A DNA stretch of 15,881 nucleotides from JBCBZH01 sp039815415 (GTDB taxonomy: Bacteria > Bacteroidota > Rhodothermia > Rhodothermales > Rubricoccaceae): the NCBI GenBank assembly GCA_039815415.1, contig JBCBZH010000072.1, positions 1-15,881 on the forward strand. Direction: 5' to 3'. This document shows positions 1-7,485 of this stretch, in pieces (within the stretch, counting starts at the first letter, position 1; every line of letters begins with the position of its first letter). The translations under genes were made by a program, and so were the position numbers. Under the pieces are notes generated by a model. The model did no database searches. It had not been told where the DNA came from and saw only the letters and a list, made by a program, of their open reading frames with translations.

Positions 1-1024
1 AAAGCCACCTACAGCCGGGGCTGCCAGGATAAACCCAAGCTGAGACACGGTGTGAAATGCCGCCAAGCTGAAGCTCCAGAACGGCCTCGACGTGTGCGCC
101 ACAGACATCCTGTGCTCGAACGGCGCCAAGCAGTCGGTCGCCCAGTCGGTGCTCGCTGCGTGCGGCCCTGGCGATGAAGTGCTGATCCCGGCGCCCTACT
201 GGGTGAGCTACCCCGAGATGACGCGCCTCGCGGGCGCCACGCCTGTCGCCATCGAGGCCACATCCGAGACTGGCTACAAGATCACGCCCCACCAGCTCGA
301 GGCCGCCATCACAGACCGGACGCGCCTGCTGATGCTCAACAGCCCGTCTAACCCAACTGGCGCCGTCTACACGCCCGACGAGCTGGAGGCCCTTGCCGAG
401 GTTCTTCGCCAGCACGAGGACATCCTGATCGTCTCGGACGAGATCTACGAGCTGGTGATCTTCGACGCCGAGTTCAAGTCCTTTGCTGCGCTCGACGGCA
501 TGGCGCACCGCACGGTGACCGTCAACGGCTTCTCGAAGGCCTATGCCATGACGGGCTGGCGGCTGGGCTACCTCTCGGGTCCGGCGTGGCTGGTCAAGGC
601 CGCCTCAAAGATCCAGAGCCAGCTCACCAGCGGAGCCAACGCGATGACGCAGCACGCGGCCATCGCGGCGTTCACGATGGGCGATGGCCCAGTGCAGGAA
701 ATGGTGGACGCCTTCCGAGAGCGCCGCGACGCCGTGCTGGCGCGCCTCCGCGCCATCGACGGCGTGGCGTGCCCTCAGCCCGAGGGCGCGTTCTATCTCT
801 TCCCGGACGTATCCACAACCTTCGGAAAAACCGCTCCCGACGGCACCCGGATCGACGACAGCGTGGCGCTCTGCCAGTTCCTCCTCGAGCAGCACGATGT
901 CGCGCTGGTGCCCGGCAGCGCCTTCGGCGGCCCCGACGGACTCCGCATCAGCTATGCCTCGGGTATGGACACGCTGATGACCGCCTGCGACCGCATCGAA
1001 GCCGGGCTGGCGGCGCTGTCGTAG
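1..1024 (+). CDS. Class I/II PLP-dependent aminotransferase (aspartate aminotransferase-like), 5' end missing and frame-disrupted
   Basis: Transfers amino groups between an amino acid and a 2-oxo acid using pyridoxal phosphate, in the cytoplasm. The clean frame runs from about 56 (reading AAKLKLQNGLD) to the stop at 1022-1024. Visible family landmarks are SNGAKQS, the PAPYWVSYPEM segment, NSPSNPTG (PLP-binding Asn), SDEIYE (Asp contacting the pyridine ring), the Schiff-base lysine in NGFSKAYAMTGWRLGY (codon 536-538) and the substrate-carboxylate Arg in LRISYASG. The nearest family is the aspartate/prephenate aminotransferase subgroup; substrate cannot be settled here. The GTG at 92 is an internal codon, not the start. 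Upstream the same frame has stops at 41-43 and 53-55, while the frame from base 1 reads PKLRHGV, like the usual PxLRxAV of the family. One or more indels therefore separate the two halves within the first ~60 bases. This may be sequence error at a contig end or a true lesion. The N-terminal ~90 residues lie outside the window. Confidence 0.88.
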
Positions 1025-1040
1025 TCCGGCCGCCAGTTGG

Positions 1041-1050
1041 CGCCAGCTCG
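1041..1050 (+). repeat. Intergenic copy of the recurrent word CGCCAGCTCG
   Basis: Exact copy starting 16 bp after the aminotransferase stop, in sense orientation. It abuts a small palindrome (CGCCA-GT-TGGCG, 1031-1042) and leads into a hairpin. See the finding on the overrepresented word. Confidence 0.8.
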
Positions 1051-1077
1051 AGCGGGTGAACTCTCACGCACCGCTCG
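1049..1077 (+). terminator. Possible hairpin downstream of the aminotransferase
   Basis: CGAGCGG (1049-1055) pairs with CCGCTCG (1071-1077), and GTGA (1056-1059) pairs with TCAC (1064-1067), with a three-base bulge on the right arm. It lies 24 bp after the stop at 1024. No T-tract follows, so an intrinsic terminator is not established. It may only be a structured 3' end. Confidence 0.3.
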
Positions 1078-1107
1078 CGTAGGGGCGCCTGCGCTTTCCC
1101 TGACCTT

Positions 1108-2355
1108 GTGGACCGCCCCCCCGGCTTCGACAGCACCACCTCCGGCACCACGCCTCCGCCTCCCCCCGACCGCACCCAGCCCGACCGTGACAGAGTCGGA
1201 CTGCACCTCGGGCTGGCGCTCCTGACGTTCGCCTCGATGGTGGTGGGCGGCGGGTTCCTGGTCGGGCGGGCCGCCGCGTGGCCTCTCCTGCCCGAGGACG
1301 CATCTGCCACCGAAGCGCTCCTGGCGCTGTTCACCAGCTCGGCGTTCCTCCACGATGGCCTCTTCTACGCCGTCCCCTTCTTCCTCTTCCTGACGGTCCA
1401 CGAGTTCGGGCACTACATCGCAGCGCGCGTGCGCGGGCTGAAGGTCTCGCTCCCGTACTACATTCCGATTCCGTTCCCCGGCCCAACCATCGGCACGCTG
1501 GGGGCCGTCATCCGAATCAAGGAGCCGCTGCGGCGCACCACGCAGCTGTTCGATGTAGGCGCGAGCGGACCCCTGGCGGGGTTTGTGATCGCGCTTGGCG
1601 TCCTCGGCATCGCGCTGGCGACCCTTCCGGATATCGAGTACCTGCGGCAGTGGCATCCAGACGAGGTGGACGCGTTTCTGCAGACAGGCCGCTACCCGCC
1701 CTTTGACCCCGAAGCGCTCCTGGCGGTGGAGGGTGCTCAGGCCATTCTCTTCGGAGACACGCTGCTGTTCCGGTTCCTGAATGGCCTCGGGGCCTACCGC
1801 GTCCCGGCGGAAGAGATCATGCACTACCCGATGCTGCTCGCCGGCTGGCTGGGGCTCTTCTTCACCGCGCTGAACCTGCTGCCCGTCGGCCAGCTCGATG
1901 GCGGCCACGTCGTGTACACGTTGTTCGGCCCGGCGGTGCATCGCATCCTGGCCCGCGTCACGACGGTGATCCTGCTTCTCTCAGGCGGCCTCGGCTACGC
2001 CACCGCCCCGCCCTTCCCCATCTCGCCCACGATGGGGTGGCTGACCCTGGCGCTCATCTACGGCATCGCGAGCTGGCGTCTGTTCGAAAAGGATGTTCGC
2101 CTGACCCTCGCCGGGACGCTCAGCTTCCTCGTCGTCGTCGCGCTGACGGTGGCATACGTCCCCGGCATCGCGGAGGTCGGCGGCTACTGGGCGTGGCTTC
2201 TGTGGGTCGGGCTGATCCTGTTCCTGATCGGCGTGGACCATCCGCCCGTACTGATCCCCGAGCCGCTTGGCCCGCGCCGCCGCGCCTTGGGGTTTCTCTG
2301 CCTGCTGATCTTCGTGCTCTGCTTCTCCATCCAGCCGATTCAGTTTTACGGGTAG
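1108..2355 (+). CDS. Site-2 protease family (M50) membrane zinc metalloprotease
   Basis: Intramembrane zinc protease of the S2P/M50 type, cleaving transmembrane segments of unknown substrates in the inner membrane. The 415-residue protein has a Pro-rich cytosolic N-terminus (about residues 1-30), then roughly eight or nine hydrophobic segments. The catalytic HEFGH is at residues 98-102 inside a membrane segment, and GASGPLAGF follows at about 151-159. The second half of the active site is NLLPVGQLDGGH with the LDG at 263-265, the usual third zinc-ligand region. The C-terminal third (about 280-415) adds several more membrane helices and a VDHPP motif at 376-380, so it is longer than a minimal S2P. 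No PDZ domain is evident between the two motifs. The start is GTG at 1108 with no Shine-Dalgarno in front. It sits 83 bp after the aminotransferase on the same strand and may have its own promoter. Confidence 0.9.
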   Translation: MDRPPGFDSTTSGTTPPPPPDRTQPDRDRVGLHLGLALLTFASMVVGGGFLVGRAAAWPLLPEDASATEALLALFTSSAFLHDGLFYAVPFFLFLTVHEFGHYIAARVRGLKVSLPYYIPIPFPGPTIGTLGAVIRIKEPLRRTTQLFDVGASGPLAGFVIALGVLGIALATLPDIEYLRQWHPDEVDAFLQTGRYPPFDPEALLAVEGAQAILFGDTLLFRFLNGLGAYRVPAEEIMHYPMLLAGWLGLFFTALNLLPVGQLDGGHVVYTLFGPAVHRILARVTTVILLLSGGLGYATAPPFPISPTMGWLTLALIYGIASWRLFEKDVRLTLAGTLSFLVVVALTVAYVPGIAEVGGYWAWLLWVGLILFLIGVDHPPVLIPEPLGPRRRALGFLCLLIFVLCFSIQPIQFYG

Positions 2356-2375
2356 GGGCCGGGACCTGGGGCGGT

Positions 2376-2385
2376 CGCCAGCTCG
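2376..2385 (+). repeat. Intergenic copy of CGCCAGCTCG
   Basis: Exact copy 20 bp after the M50 protease stop, sense orientation. The rest of the 2356-2530 gap shows no convincing terminator or promoter box to me. Confidence 0.8.
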
Positions 2386-2530
2386 AAGCCTCCGGGGCCT
2401 TTCGCCTCCCCCCGTTGCCCGTGTCCACCGACTGGCGCTAGGTTCACGGCCCATCTCCGCCCAGCGCCCCCGACCGTCCGCTACGAGCTTGTCCGTTCCT
2501 GATCCGCCCCGCGGTTCTCTCCTCAGCTCG

Positions 2531-3289
2531 ATGCGTCCCGCTGTCGTTGTTCTGCTCATGACCCTGGCCTGGACCGGGTGCGACTCTGCACCGGGCGCGG
2601 TGGAGCGGTCCGAGAGACCGGCGATCGCCAATGTGGAGGTCACGCCCCTGTCAGACTCACTGGAGACGGCTGCGCCCACGGCGAGCATCCCGCTCACGGT
2701 CCGCCTGACGCTGGACGGCCCCGGTCCCATCGTCGTGCGCGTACTGGTGCGCTACGCCGAAACCGACACGCTCGTCGCCAGCTCAACGGACACGGTGGAG
2801 CCCGGAGCCGTCGAGCTGGCGGTGCCGCTGACGCTCCCACGCGGGGCCACGGGTGACTATGCGGTCTCCATCATCACGGAAGGCCCCGATGGCCGAGCAG
2901 GCGATGAGGCCTCTGCGCGATTCCGGTTCAAGGCGGCCTCTCTGGGTCCGCCGACGGTGACGGTAGAGGCGCCCACCACCGTCACGGCTCCAGCCTCCGG
3001 GAGTCGACCGGCAACGCTGCCAATTGTCGCCACAGCTACCGACCCAGACGGGCGTGAGAACATAGTCCTCGTCCTGATCCAGGATGTCGATGGGTTCATC
3101 CTCGGCCGCATCTACGACGAAGGCCCCAATGGCCGGTCGGACGATGACACCGCGGGCGATGGGCGCTACTCGGGCTCGCTTCAGATCCCGCCAGGGTTCC
3201 CCGCAGGCATGTACACGCTGGCTGCCACAGCAGTAGACCGGGCCGGTGAGCTGAGTGACCCCGCCTCCTTCACCTTCACGGTCCGATGA
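2531..3289 (+). CDS. Two-domain (Ig-like) lipoprotein of unknown function
   Basis: A 252-residue exported lipoprotein. The start chosen is ATG 2531 because it gives a compact signal peptide (MRPAVVVLLMTLAWTGC) with the lipidated Cys at 17. An in-frame start 14 codons upstream (2489) would place non-hydrophobic residues before it. Trp at -3 of the lipobox is unusual. The mature protein looks all-beta. A first domain of about 100 residues (IANVEVTPLSD to SARFRF) is followed by a second of about 115 residues (from about 138 to the end) with an acidic loop DDDTAGDGRYSG and a terminal DPASFTFTV strand. The second domain recalls extracellular 'choice-of-anchor' or Ig-like modules of FCB bacteria, but I cannot name a family. 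The gene is co-oriented with the propeller/PorV pair downstream but separated from it by a repeat-filled gap. Confidence 0.75.
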   Translation: MRPAVVVLLMTLAWTGCDSAPGAVERSERPAIANVEVTPLSDSLETAAPTASIPLTVRLTLDGPGPIVVRVLVRYAETDTLVASSTDTVEPGAVELAVPLTLPRGATGDYAVSIITEGPDGRAGDEASARFRFKAASLGPPTVTVEAPTTVTAPASGSRPATLPIVATATDPDGRENIVLVLIQDVDGFILGRIYDEGPNGRSDDDTAGDGRYSGSLQIPPGFPAGMYTLAATAVDRAGELSDPASFTFTVR

Positions 3290-3300
3290 GGCGTCTTCTT

Positions 3301-3310
3301 CGCCAGCTCG
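3301..3310 (+). repeat. Intergenic copy of CGCCAGCTCG
   Basis: Exact copy 11 bp after the lipoprotein stop, sense orientation. Confidence 0.8.
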
Positions 3311-3344
3311 TTGAATGCGCCCCTCTCACAATGGGTGTCATTCC

Positions 3345-3361
3345 GAATTCGATTCGGATAG
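3345..3361. repeat. Small palindromic hairpin at the head of the repeat-filled gap
   Basis: TCCGAAT and ATTCGGA form a perfect 7-bp inverted repeat around a 3-base loop. It follows a GTCATTCC word (3337-3344) that recurs at the left end of the larger element at 3407. This may be a decayed relative of the same repeat family. Confidence 0.4.
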
Positions 3362-3406
3362 GAGGTACGCACGTCCACTCAGGAATGCCTCAATCCCCTC
3401 CACGTG

Positions 3407-3508
3407 CCGTCATTCCTGCGAAGGCAGGAATCCACTCCCTGGCGTTTCTGCTCGTCCGTGGATCCCGGATCAAGTTGGCTTGCGCCGACCTTCGGTTCGG
3501 GATGACGG
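3407..3508. repeat. dRS3-like / MITE-like intergenic repeat element
   Basis: A ~102 bp element with near-complementary ends: CCGTCATTCC at 3407-3416 and CGGGATGACGG at 3498-3508. Just inside the left end is a perfect 8-bp palindrome, ATTCCTGC (3412-3419) and GCAGGAAT (3424-3431), around GAAG. This is the arrangement of the widespread ATTCC-N-GGAAT repeats (Neisseria dRS3 type), whose translations give VIPAKAGIH in one frame, as is seen here. The right half holds a second nested hairpin (CCCGGA 3464-3469 with TTCGGG 3496-3501). The element contains no gene. It causes the apparent N-terminal extension of the following open frame back to 3286. Confidence 0.65.
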
Positions 3509-3545
3509 CTTTCAGGAGGGGTGGAGGCTACCAACCGCGTAACAC

Positions 3546-3590
3546 CTACCTGAATCAGGTTGGCTTACGCCGACCTTCGGGTCAGGACGA
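3546..3590. repeat. Degenerate second copy of the right half of the 3407-3508 element
   Basis: About 45 bp that match 3461-3505 at roughly 38 of 45 positions, sharing the core TTGGCTT-CGCCGACCTTCGG. The outer stem is kept by paired changes: CCTGA (3549-3553) pairs with TCAGG (3582-3586), where the first copy has CCCGG and TTCGGG. It ends 10 bp before the chosen start of the propeller gene, so it lies in that gene's 5' leader. Confidence 0.6.
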
Positions 3591-3600
3591 CACAATTGGT

Positions 3601-5289
3601 ATGGGGGGTGCCATCTCATTTCTCTGCCTCCAGCGCCTCTGTTTGTTTCTAGCGGCCCTCTGTCTGGTGTTGACCCTCGCCAGCTCGACGCAGGCCCAGA
3701 CGGTTCAGACCGATCAGGGCGCCTTCCAGAAGCTGGACGATGGCGCCCGGAACGGCGTGTTCATTCTCGATGCGGACGGCGGACGCCTCTATGCAGGCCC
3801 CCAGCTCGTGGTGGTGGGGCCAGGCGGCTCGCCGACGCTCGTCGCCAATGAGGCGAATCCCGCGTTCGATCCACGCACCGCTGTGGACCCGCGCGCGGTC
3901 GCCATCGAAGCGCAGGGCGATGACATCTGGGTCGCGCTGGCGTTCGACGACCGCGCCTTCGACGCCGACGAGCCGCCACTGACGGCTGCGGGCTTCGCCG
4001 TGTCGTCGGATGGCGGCCAGACGTGGCAGGCCCGCTTCGCGCCCCTCGACGAGACCCGCGATACGACCGTCACATACGGCACCAGCACGCTCCGCGCGGT
4101 TCCCATTGTGGACCCGCAGGGCGCCCCCACGCTCGACATCGCCTTCACGCCTGACGGCGACACCGTCTATGTGGCGTCCTTCGCCGGTGGCCTCCGCCGC
4201 TCGACCGATGGCGGCGCCTCGTTCACGCGCCTGGTTCTCCCGCCGGACTCCCTCACCCGGCTCGATCCTCGCGAGAGCTACGACTTCGAGCTGGCGCCAC
4301 AGGGAACGCTTCTCTCCAGCTCGACGCCCGAAGCCCTCGTCCGTTCTCAGTTCGGGCTCAACTTCTACGCCCAATCGCTTCTGCTGGACGAGACAGGAAC
4401 GCTCTGGGTGGGGACCCTCTTCGGCCTCAACCGCTCGTCTCGCGTGGCAGGCACCGACGAGCTGGCGTGGACGCGGTACCTCGACAATCCGGTCGCAGGC
4501 GACACGCTCTTTGCCAGCGGCCCGCTCAGCAACGAAGTGATTGCCATCGAGGCCCAGCCGGTGGACGGGGCTCGCGATCCTGTCTGGATCGCCTCGGCAG
4601 TGTCATCCGATGACTTCAGCGCCCCGGACGAGGAGGACGGCGTGGTCGTCTGGCGCGGCGACGATGCGGACGGGAACCCGACCTTCGACCCGGTCTTGTT
4701 GGGTGTTCGCGTGCAGGACTTTGCCTTCGGCACGGGCGTGGTCTATGCCGCTGCAGGCCGCGATGGCCTCCACATCTCGACGGACAATGGTGGGACGTGG
4801 CGCTCCGTCCAGGTCTACCGCAACGCCTCCGGCACGGCCCTCCCCATTCGCCCAGACGCAGGCACCTTCGCCGTCGAGGTCATCGGCTCGACGGTCTGGG
4901 TGGGTACGCCGGACGGCCTCCTGCGCAGCGACGACGGCGCCCGAACTTGGACGCTGTTTCGTGCCAGCCCGGCACCCGGCACCACCGGCGGCTCGACGCC
5001 CCGCGAGGTGGAGGTCTACGCCTTCCCCAATCCCTACACGCCAGGCTCCGATGGCGATCTGCGCGTCCGCTTCGAGCTGGCGAGCCCGTCTGATGTCACC
5101 GTCCGCATCTTCGACGTCGGGATGAACACCGTCCGCCAGCTCGACGCCCCCGCGCGGCCGCAGGGCGCCAATGAGGTGCTGTGGGATGGACGCGCGGACG
5201 ATGGCTCGCGGGTGGCGAATGGCGCCTACATCTACGTCGTGACCGCTGAGGGGCGCCAGCTCTCCGGGTCCATCCTAGTGTTCAACTGA
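3601..5289 (+). CDS. Secreted beta-propeller (Asp-box/BNR-like) protein with FlgD-like C-terminal domain
   Basis: A 562-residue exported protein. The start is placed at ATG 3601 because it gives a signal peptide (MGGAISFLCLQRLCLFLAAL..., cleavage near TQAQ) and because the open frame upstream (3286-3600) is only repeat DNA. Four Asp-box motifs mark propeller blades: SSDGGQTW (4003-4026), STDGGASF (4201-4224), STDNGGTW (4777-4800) and SDDGARTW (4927-4950). WVGTLFGL and WVGTPDGL resemble the 'two-component regulator propeller' blade signature. Residues 470-562 form a FlgD-like Ig fold: VEVYAFPNPYTPG, VRIFDVGMNTVRQL, LWDGRADDGSRVANGAYIY, ending in SILVFN. In FCB bacteria such a module is commonly the C-terminal sorting or adhesion domain of type IX secretion cargo. 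The ligand or substrate is unknown and no hydrolase active site is evident. It is translationally coupled to the PorV-like gene that follows. Confidence 0.8.
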   Translation: MGGAISFLCLQRLCLFLAALCLVLTLASSTQAQTVQTDQGAFQKLDDGARNGVFILDADGGRLYAGPQLVVVGPGGSPTLVANEANPAFDPRTAVDPRAVAIEAQGDDIWVALAFDDRAFDADEPPLTAAGFAVSSDGGQTWQARFAPLDETRDTTVTYGTSTLRAVPIVDPQGAPTLDIAFTPDGDTVYVASFAGGLRRSTDGGASFTRLVLPPDSLTRLDPRESYDFELAPQGTLLSSSTPEALVRSQFGLNFYAQSLLLDETGTLWVGTLFGLNRSSRVAGTDELAWTRYLDNPVAGDTLFASGPLSNEVIAIEAQPVDGARDPVWIASAVSSDDFSAPDEEDGVVVWRGDDADGNPTFDPVLLGVRVQDFAFGTGVVYAAAGRDGLHISTDNGGTWRSVQVYRNASGTALPIRPDAGTFAVEVIGSTVWVGTPDGLLRSDDGARTWTLFRASPAPGTTGGSTPREVEVYAFPNPYTPGSDGDLRVRFELASPSDVTVRIFDVGMNTVRQLDAPARPQGANEVLWDGRADDGSRVANGAYIYVVTAEGRQLSGSILVFN

Positions 5290-6344
5290 TGCGCGGTTCG
5301 ACTCCGAATTCGAGGATCAGGGTCTGGAGGGTGCTCCGGAGCGTTCCCCTCATGCTGAGCGTCGTGCTGGCGATTCCAGTGGCAGCGCAGTCCACTGGCG
5401 CCTTTGCTCGGATGGGCCTCGGCGCGCGGTCGCTCACAATGGGCGGCCAGGTTGCCGACCTCTCCGGAGCCGCCAGCCCGTACTTCAACCCTGCGCTCGC
5501 CCCCTTTCAACCTGTCGAGGCTGTCGAGCTGTCAGCGGGCATTCTGGCGTTCAACCGCGAGTTCCAGACCGTGCAGGTCGGTGCGCCCCTGAAGCCTCGG
5601 GCGGGCGTCGCGGCAGGCGTGGTTCACCTCGGCGTGTCCGACATCGACGGGCGGGATGCCAGCGGCACCCCCACCGAAACCTACAGCGCCGACGAAACGG
5701 CGTTCTTCATCGCCTTTGGCCTCCGCATGTCGGACCGCGTCTCGGGCGGGGCCGGGCTGCGTCTCTACCGCAACGACCTGTTCCGCACGGTCGAGTCGCC
5801 TACCTCCATCGGCATCTCGCTCGGGCTGGCGGCGCGCGTCACGGACCGGCTTTCGGTCGGGCTGGCGGCGGATGACCTGCTCGCCCGCTACACCTGGAAC
5901 GGCGCGCCCGCAGGCGGCGGCTCCGTGGAAGACCGCTTCCCGATCCGTCTCCGAACCGGCACCGCTTACGCGCTGGGCGCCGAGGGGCGGGGCGGACAGA
6001 TCACCGCCGAGGTGGAGATGCAGGTGCAGGGTGCTGAGTCCATTCGGCCCAGCGGCGTAGACCTGATCGGCAGCCAGCCTGTGGAGCGAGACACGACGAT
6101 CTCGTACACGCTGGCGAGTGTTCAGGGCCGTGTCGGCGGGGAGGTGTGGCTGGCCCAGCCCTTTGCGATTCGGGGGGCGGTGGACCGGATCGGCGCTGGC
6201 CCTACACAGGAGATGCGACCGGCGCTCGGGTTCGCGCTCCGGCAGCGGTTCAACGAGTTGGGGATTCGCATCGACTACGCGGCAACGCTGGAGCCGTACG
6301 CTTCCGGCGTGATGCACATGGCGACGTTGCGGCTGGAACTGTAG
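5289..6344 (+). CDS. PorV/PorQ-family outer-membrane beta-barrel protein
   Basis: A 351-residue outer-membrane protein of the PorV/PorQ (UPF0164-like) family. PorV takes cargo from the type IX secretion translocon to the cell surface; relatives outside true T9SS loci are less well understood. The N-terminus has a basic region and a hydrophobic stretch ending IPVAAQ (about 34), then the family hallmark: AFARMGLGARSLTMGGQ and GAASPYFNPALAP (glycine-rich opening plus the 'PxxNPA' turn). The remainder alternates amphipathic strands (for example VSGGAGLRLYRNDLF, SIGISLGLAARVTDRLSVGLAADDLL) and ends MATLRLEL. ATG 5289 overlaps the preceding TGA (TGATG), so it is almost certainly co-transcribed and coupled to the propeller gene. 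The stop is only 2 bp from the stop of the convergent gene at 6347. Confidence 0.85.
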   Translation: MRGSTPNSRIRVWRVLRSVPLMLSVVLAIPVAAQSTGAFARMGLGARSLTMGGQVADLSGAASPYFNPALAPFQPVEAVELSAGILAFNREFQTVQVGAPLKPRAGVAAGVVHLGVSDIDGRDASGTPTETYSADETAFFIAFGLRMSDRVSGGAGLRLYRNDLFRTVESPTSIGISLGLAARVTDRLSVGLAADDLLARYTWNGAPAGGGSVEDRFPIRLRTGTAYALGAEGRGGQITAEVEMQVQGAESIRPSGVDLIGSQPVERDTTISYTLASVQGRVGGEVWLAQPFAIRGAVDRIGAGPTQEMRPALGFALRQRFNELGIRIDYAATLEPYASGVMHMATLRLEL

Positions 6345-6346
6345 CG

Positions 6347-6817
6347 TCAGAACGACGCTCTCAGGGACACGCCCGCTCGGTGGCGCCCCTCGGCTGCGAC
6401 GAGGACAGGCATCAGTTCGAGGGCCGCCAGCCCGTTGCGGCGGTTGGCGCGGCGCGCGGCGCCGGGCGCATCGAGCACACCGTAGAGCCAGATAGCCCCG
6501 GCAACACCTGCCCCGATGAGCAGCGGTGTGGGCTCCCACTCCCAGCACGGCTCCGGACACCCAAAGAACGCTTCCTGATCGCTGGCAACGAGGGAGGCTA
6601 CGAGCCCCGTTCCCAAGGCCCCACCCGCCCCGATGAGAATCAGAGCCCCCTTGGTAGTTTCTCCAGCGTAGAGCTGGCCGCCACCGGGAACCACAAACGA
6701 TAGCGCTGTCGCCGTGGCAGGCCGCTTCTCTGCCTGCAGAGACTGTGCAACCCCAGTAGGGGCCAGGCCCATCGAGCTGGCGAGAACGATGGCGAGAAGG
6801 AATGCAGAGCGGTACAT
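6347..6817 (-). CDS. Small exported membrane protein (DUF5683-like, tentative)
   Basis: A 156-residue protein. The start is ATG 6817 (MYRSAFLLAIVLASSMG); an upstream open stretch to 6991 adds only low-complexity Arg/Gly sequence. It has a signal peptide to about residue 25 (GVAQ), then SFVVPGGGQLYAGETTKGAL (residues 40-59), the 'PGxGQxYxGxxxKG' signature of small bacterial membrane proteins such as DUF5683. Two hydrophobic helices follow at about 58-79 and 98-116, separated by a loop with two Cys (FGCPEPCWEW). The C-terminus is amphipathic and ends RASF. Function is unknown. It is tail to tail with the PorV-like gene and 76 bp downstream of the DUF6891-like gene on its own strand. The recurrent CGCCAGCTCG word falls inside the signal-peptide codons (6773-6782). 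Confidence 0.6.
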   Translation of the reverse strand: MYRSAFLLAIVLASSMGLAPTGVAQSLQAEKRPATATALSFVVPGGGQLYAGETTKGALILIGAGGALGTGLVASLVASDQEAFFGCPEPCWEWEPTPLLIGAGVAGAIWLYGVLDAPGAARRANRRNGLAALELMPVLVAAEGRHRAGVSLRASF

Positions 6818-6893
6818 GAGACATCGGGCAAGAGTCACTCGTTCAGATACGCACCCTTTCCCGCCGCGACCGATCACGCCTTCGGCAAGATTC

Positions 6894-7457
6894 TTACTCC
6901 GTAGGCGAGCGCCGCTTCCACTCCAATGACGGGATCTCCATGCGCGTCCCTGGCCCCCCATACCATCGGACGAAGAACCCAACGTCCTCAAGGACCTGCT
7001 GAACGAATCGTCCAGCCTCCCACTGGGCCTCTCTGTCCTCTGCGAACGCGCCGTGAGTGATCATCAGCCCGCCGCCCCGAACGGCCCGCTCCACGTCCCG
7101 GCCGTGGTAGAAGCAGTATCCGTGAACCCGGGATGCGTCGACCTCCGCGCGCACCTCTGCGACGTCCGAGAACCCATCGGATAGGGGGGTGCCCGCGTTC
7201 TGGAGCGCTACGAAGCCATTCGCATCGAGACGTTCAAAGGCGAGATCCAGGCGGTCACAGTCCGTCACCTCAGGCCAGGTCGCCTCCGCAGCCGCTTTGC
7301 GCGCAAACTCCGGCCCGACCATCGCTCGAATCCCAGCCTCGTCGGCGGCGGCATTCGAGAAGTTGTCGATCAGCTCGAGCACCTCGTCCGGAGTGTAGAA
7401 GCCCGACCAGATGGCGAGACGCACCCGCTCGGCTAATTCTCGAGTGCCTTGGTTCAT
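6894..7457 (-). CDS. DUF6891-like hypothetical protein
   Basis: A 187-residue, probably cytoplasmic protein with no signal peptide or membrane helix. ATG 7457 (MNQGTRELAERVRLAIWSGF) is chosen; the frame stays open further upstream only because it crosses the neighbouring gene in another frame. An N-terminal helical part with FYTPDEVLELIDNF (about 20-33) is followed by WPEVTDCDRLDLAFERL (61-77) and GYCFYHGRDVERAVRGGGLMITHGAF (113-138). These resemble the DUF6891 family as I remember it. No catalytic motif is recognisable. It lies 56 bp downstream of the CPBP protease start-to-stop unit on the same strand, so the two may share a transcript. Confidence 0.6.
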   Translation of the reverse strand: MNQGTRELAERVRLAIWSGFYTPDEVLELIDNFSNAAADEAGIRAMVGPEFARKAAAEATWPEVTDCDRLDLAFERLDANGFVALQNAGTPLSDGFSDVAEVRAEVDASRVHGYCFYHGRDVERAVRGGGLMITHGAFAEDREAQWEAGRFVQQVLEDVGFFVRWYGGPGTRMEIPSLEWKRRSPTE

Positions 7458-7485
7458 GAACGGTGAGGTTCCCAGTTGAATGGGT

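Noticed and set aside
952..1941. Minus-strand open frame of ~330 codons opposite the aminotransferase end and M50 protease
   Set aside because: Arg/Glu/Gln-rich shadow frame of high-GC genes; the plus-strand frame has clear catalytic motifs.
3286..3600. N-terminal extension of the propeller protein starting at ATG 3286 and overlapping the lipoprotein stop
   Set aside because: The translation of this part is that of palindromic repeat DNA, and a normal signal peptide begins at ATG 3601.
3337..3600. Possible CRISPR array because of repeated hairpin words
   Set aside because: Only two unequal copies, no regular spacers and no cas genes; better explained by dispersed palindromic repeats.
5532..6814. 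Minus-strand open frame of ~430 codons opposite the PorV-like gene
   Set aside because: Low-complexity Arg/Ala/Gly translation without motifs; the opposite strand encodes the recognisable PorV family protein.
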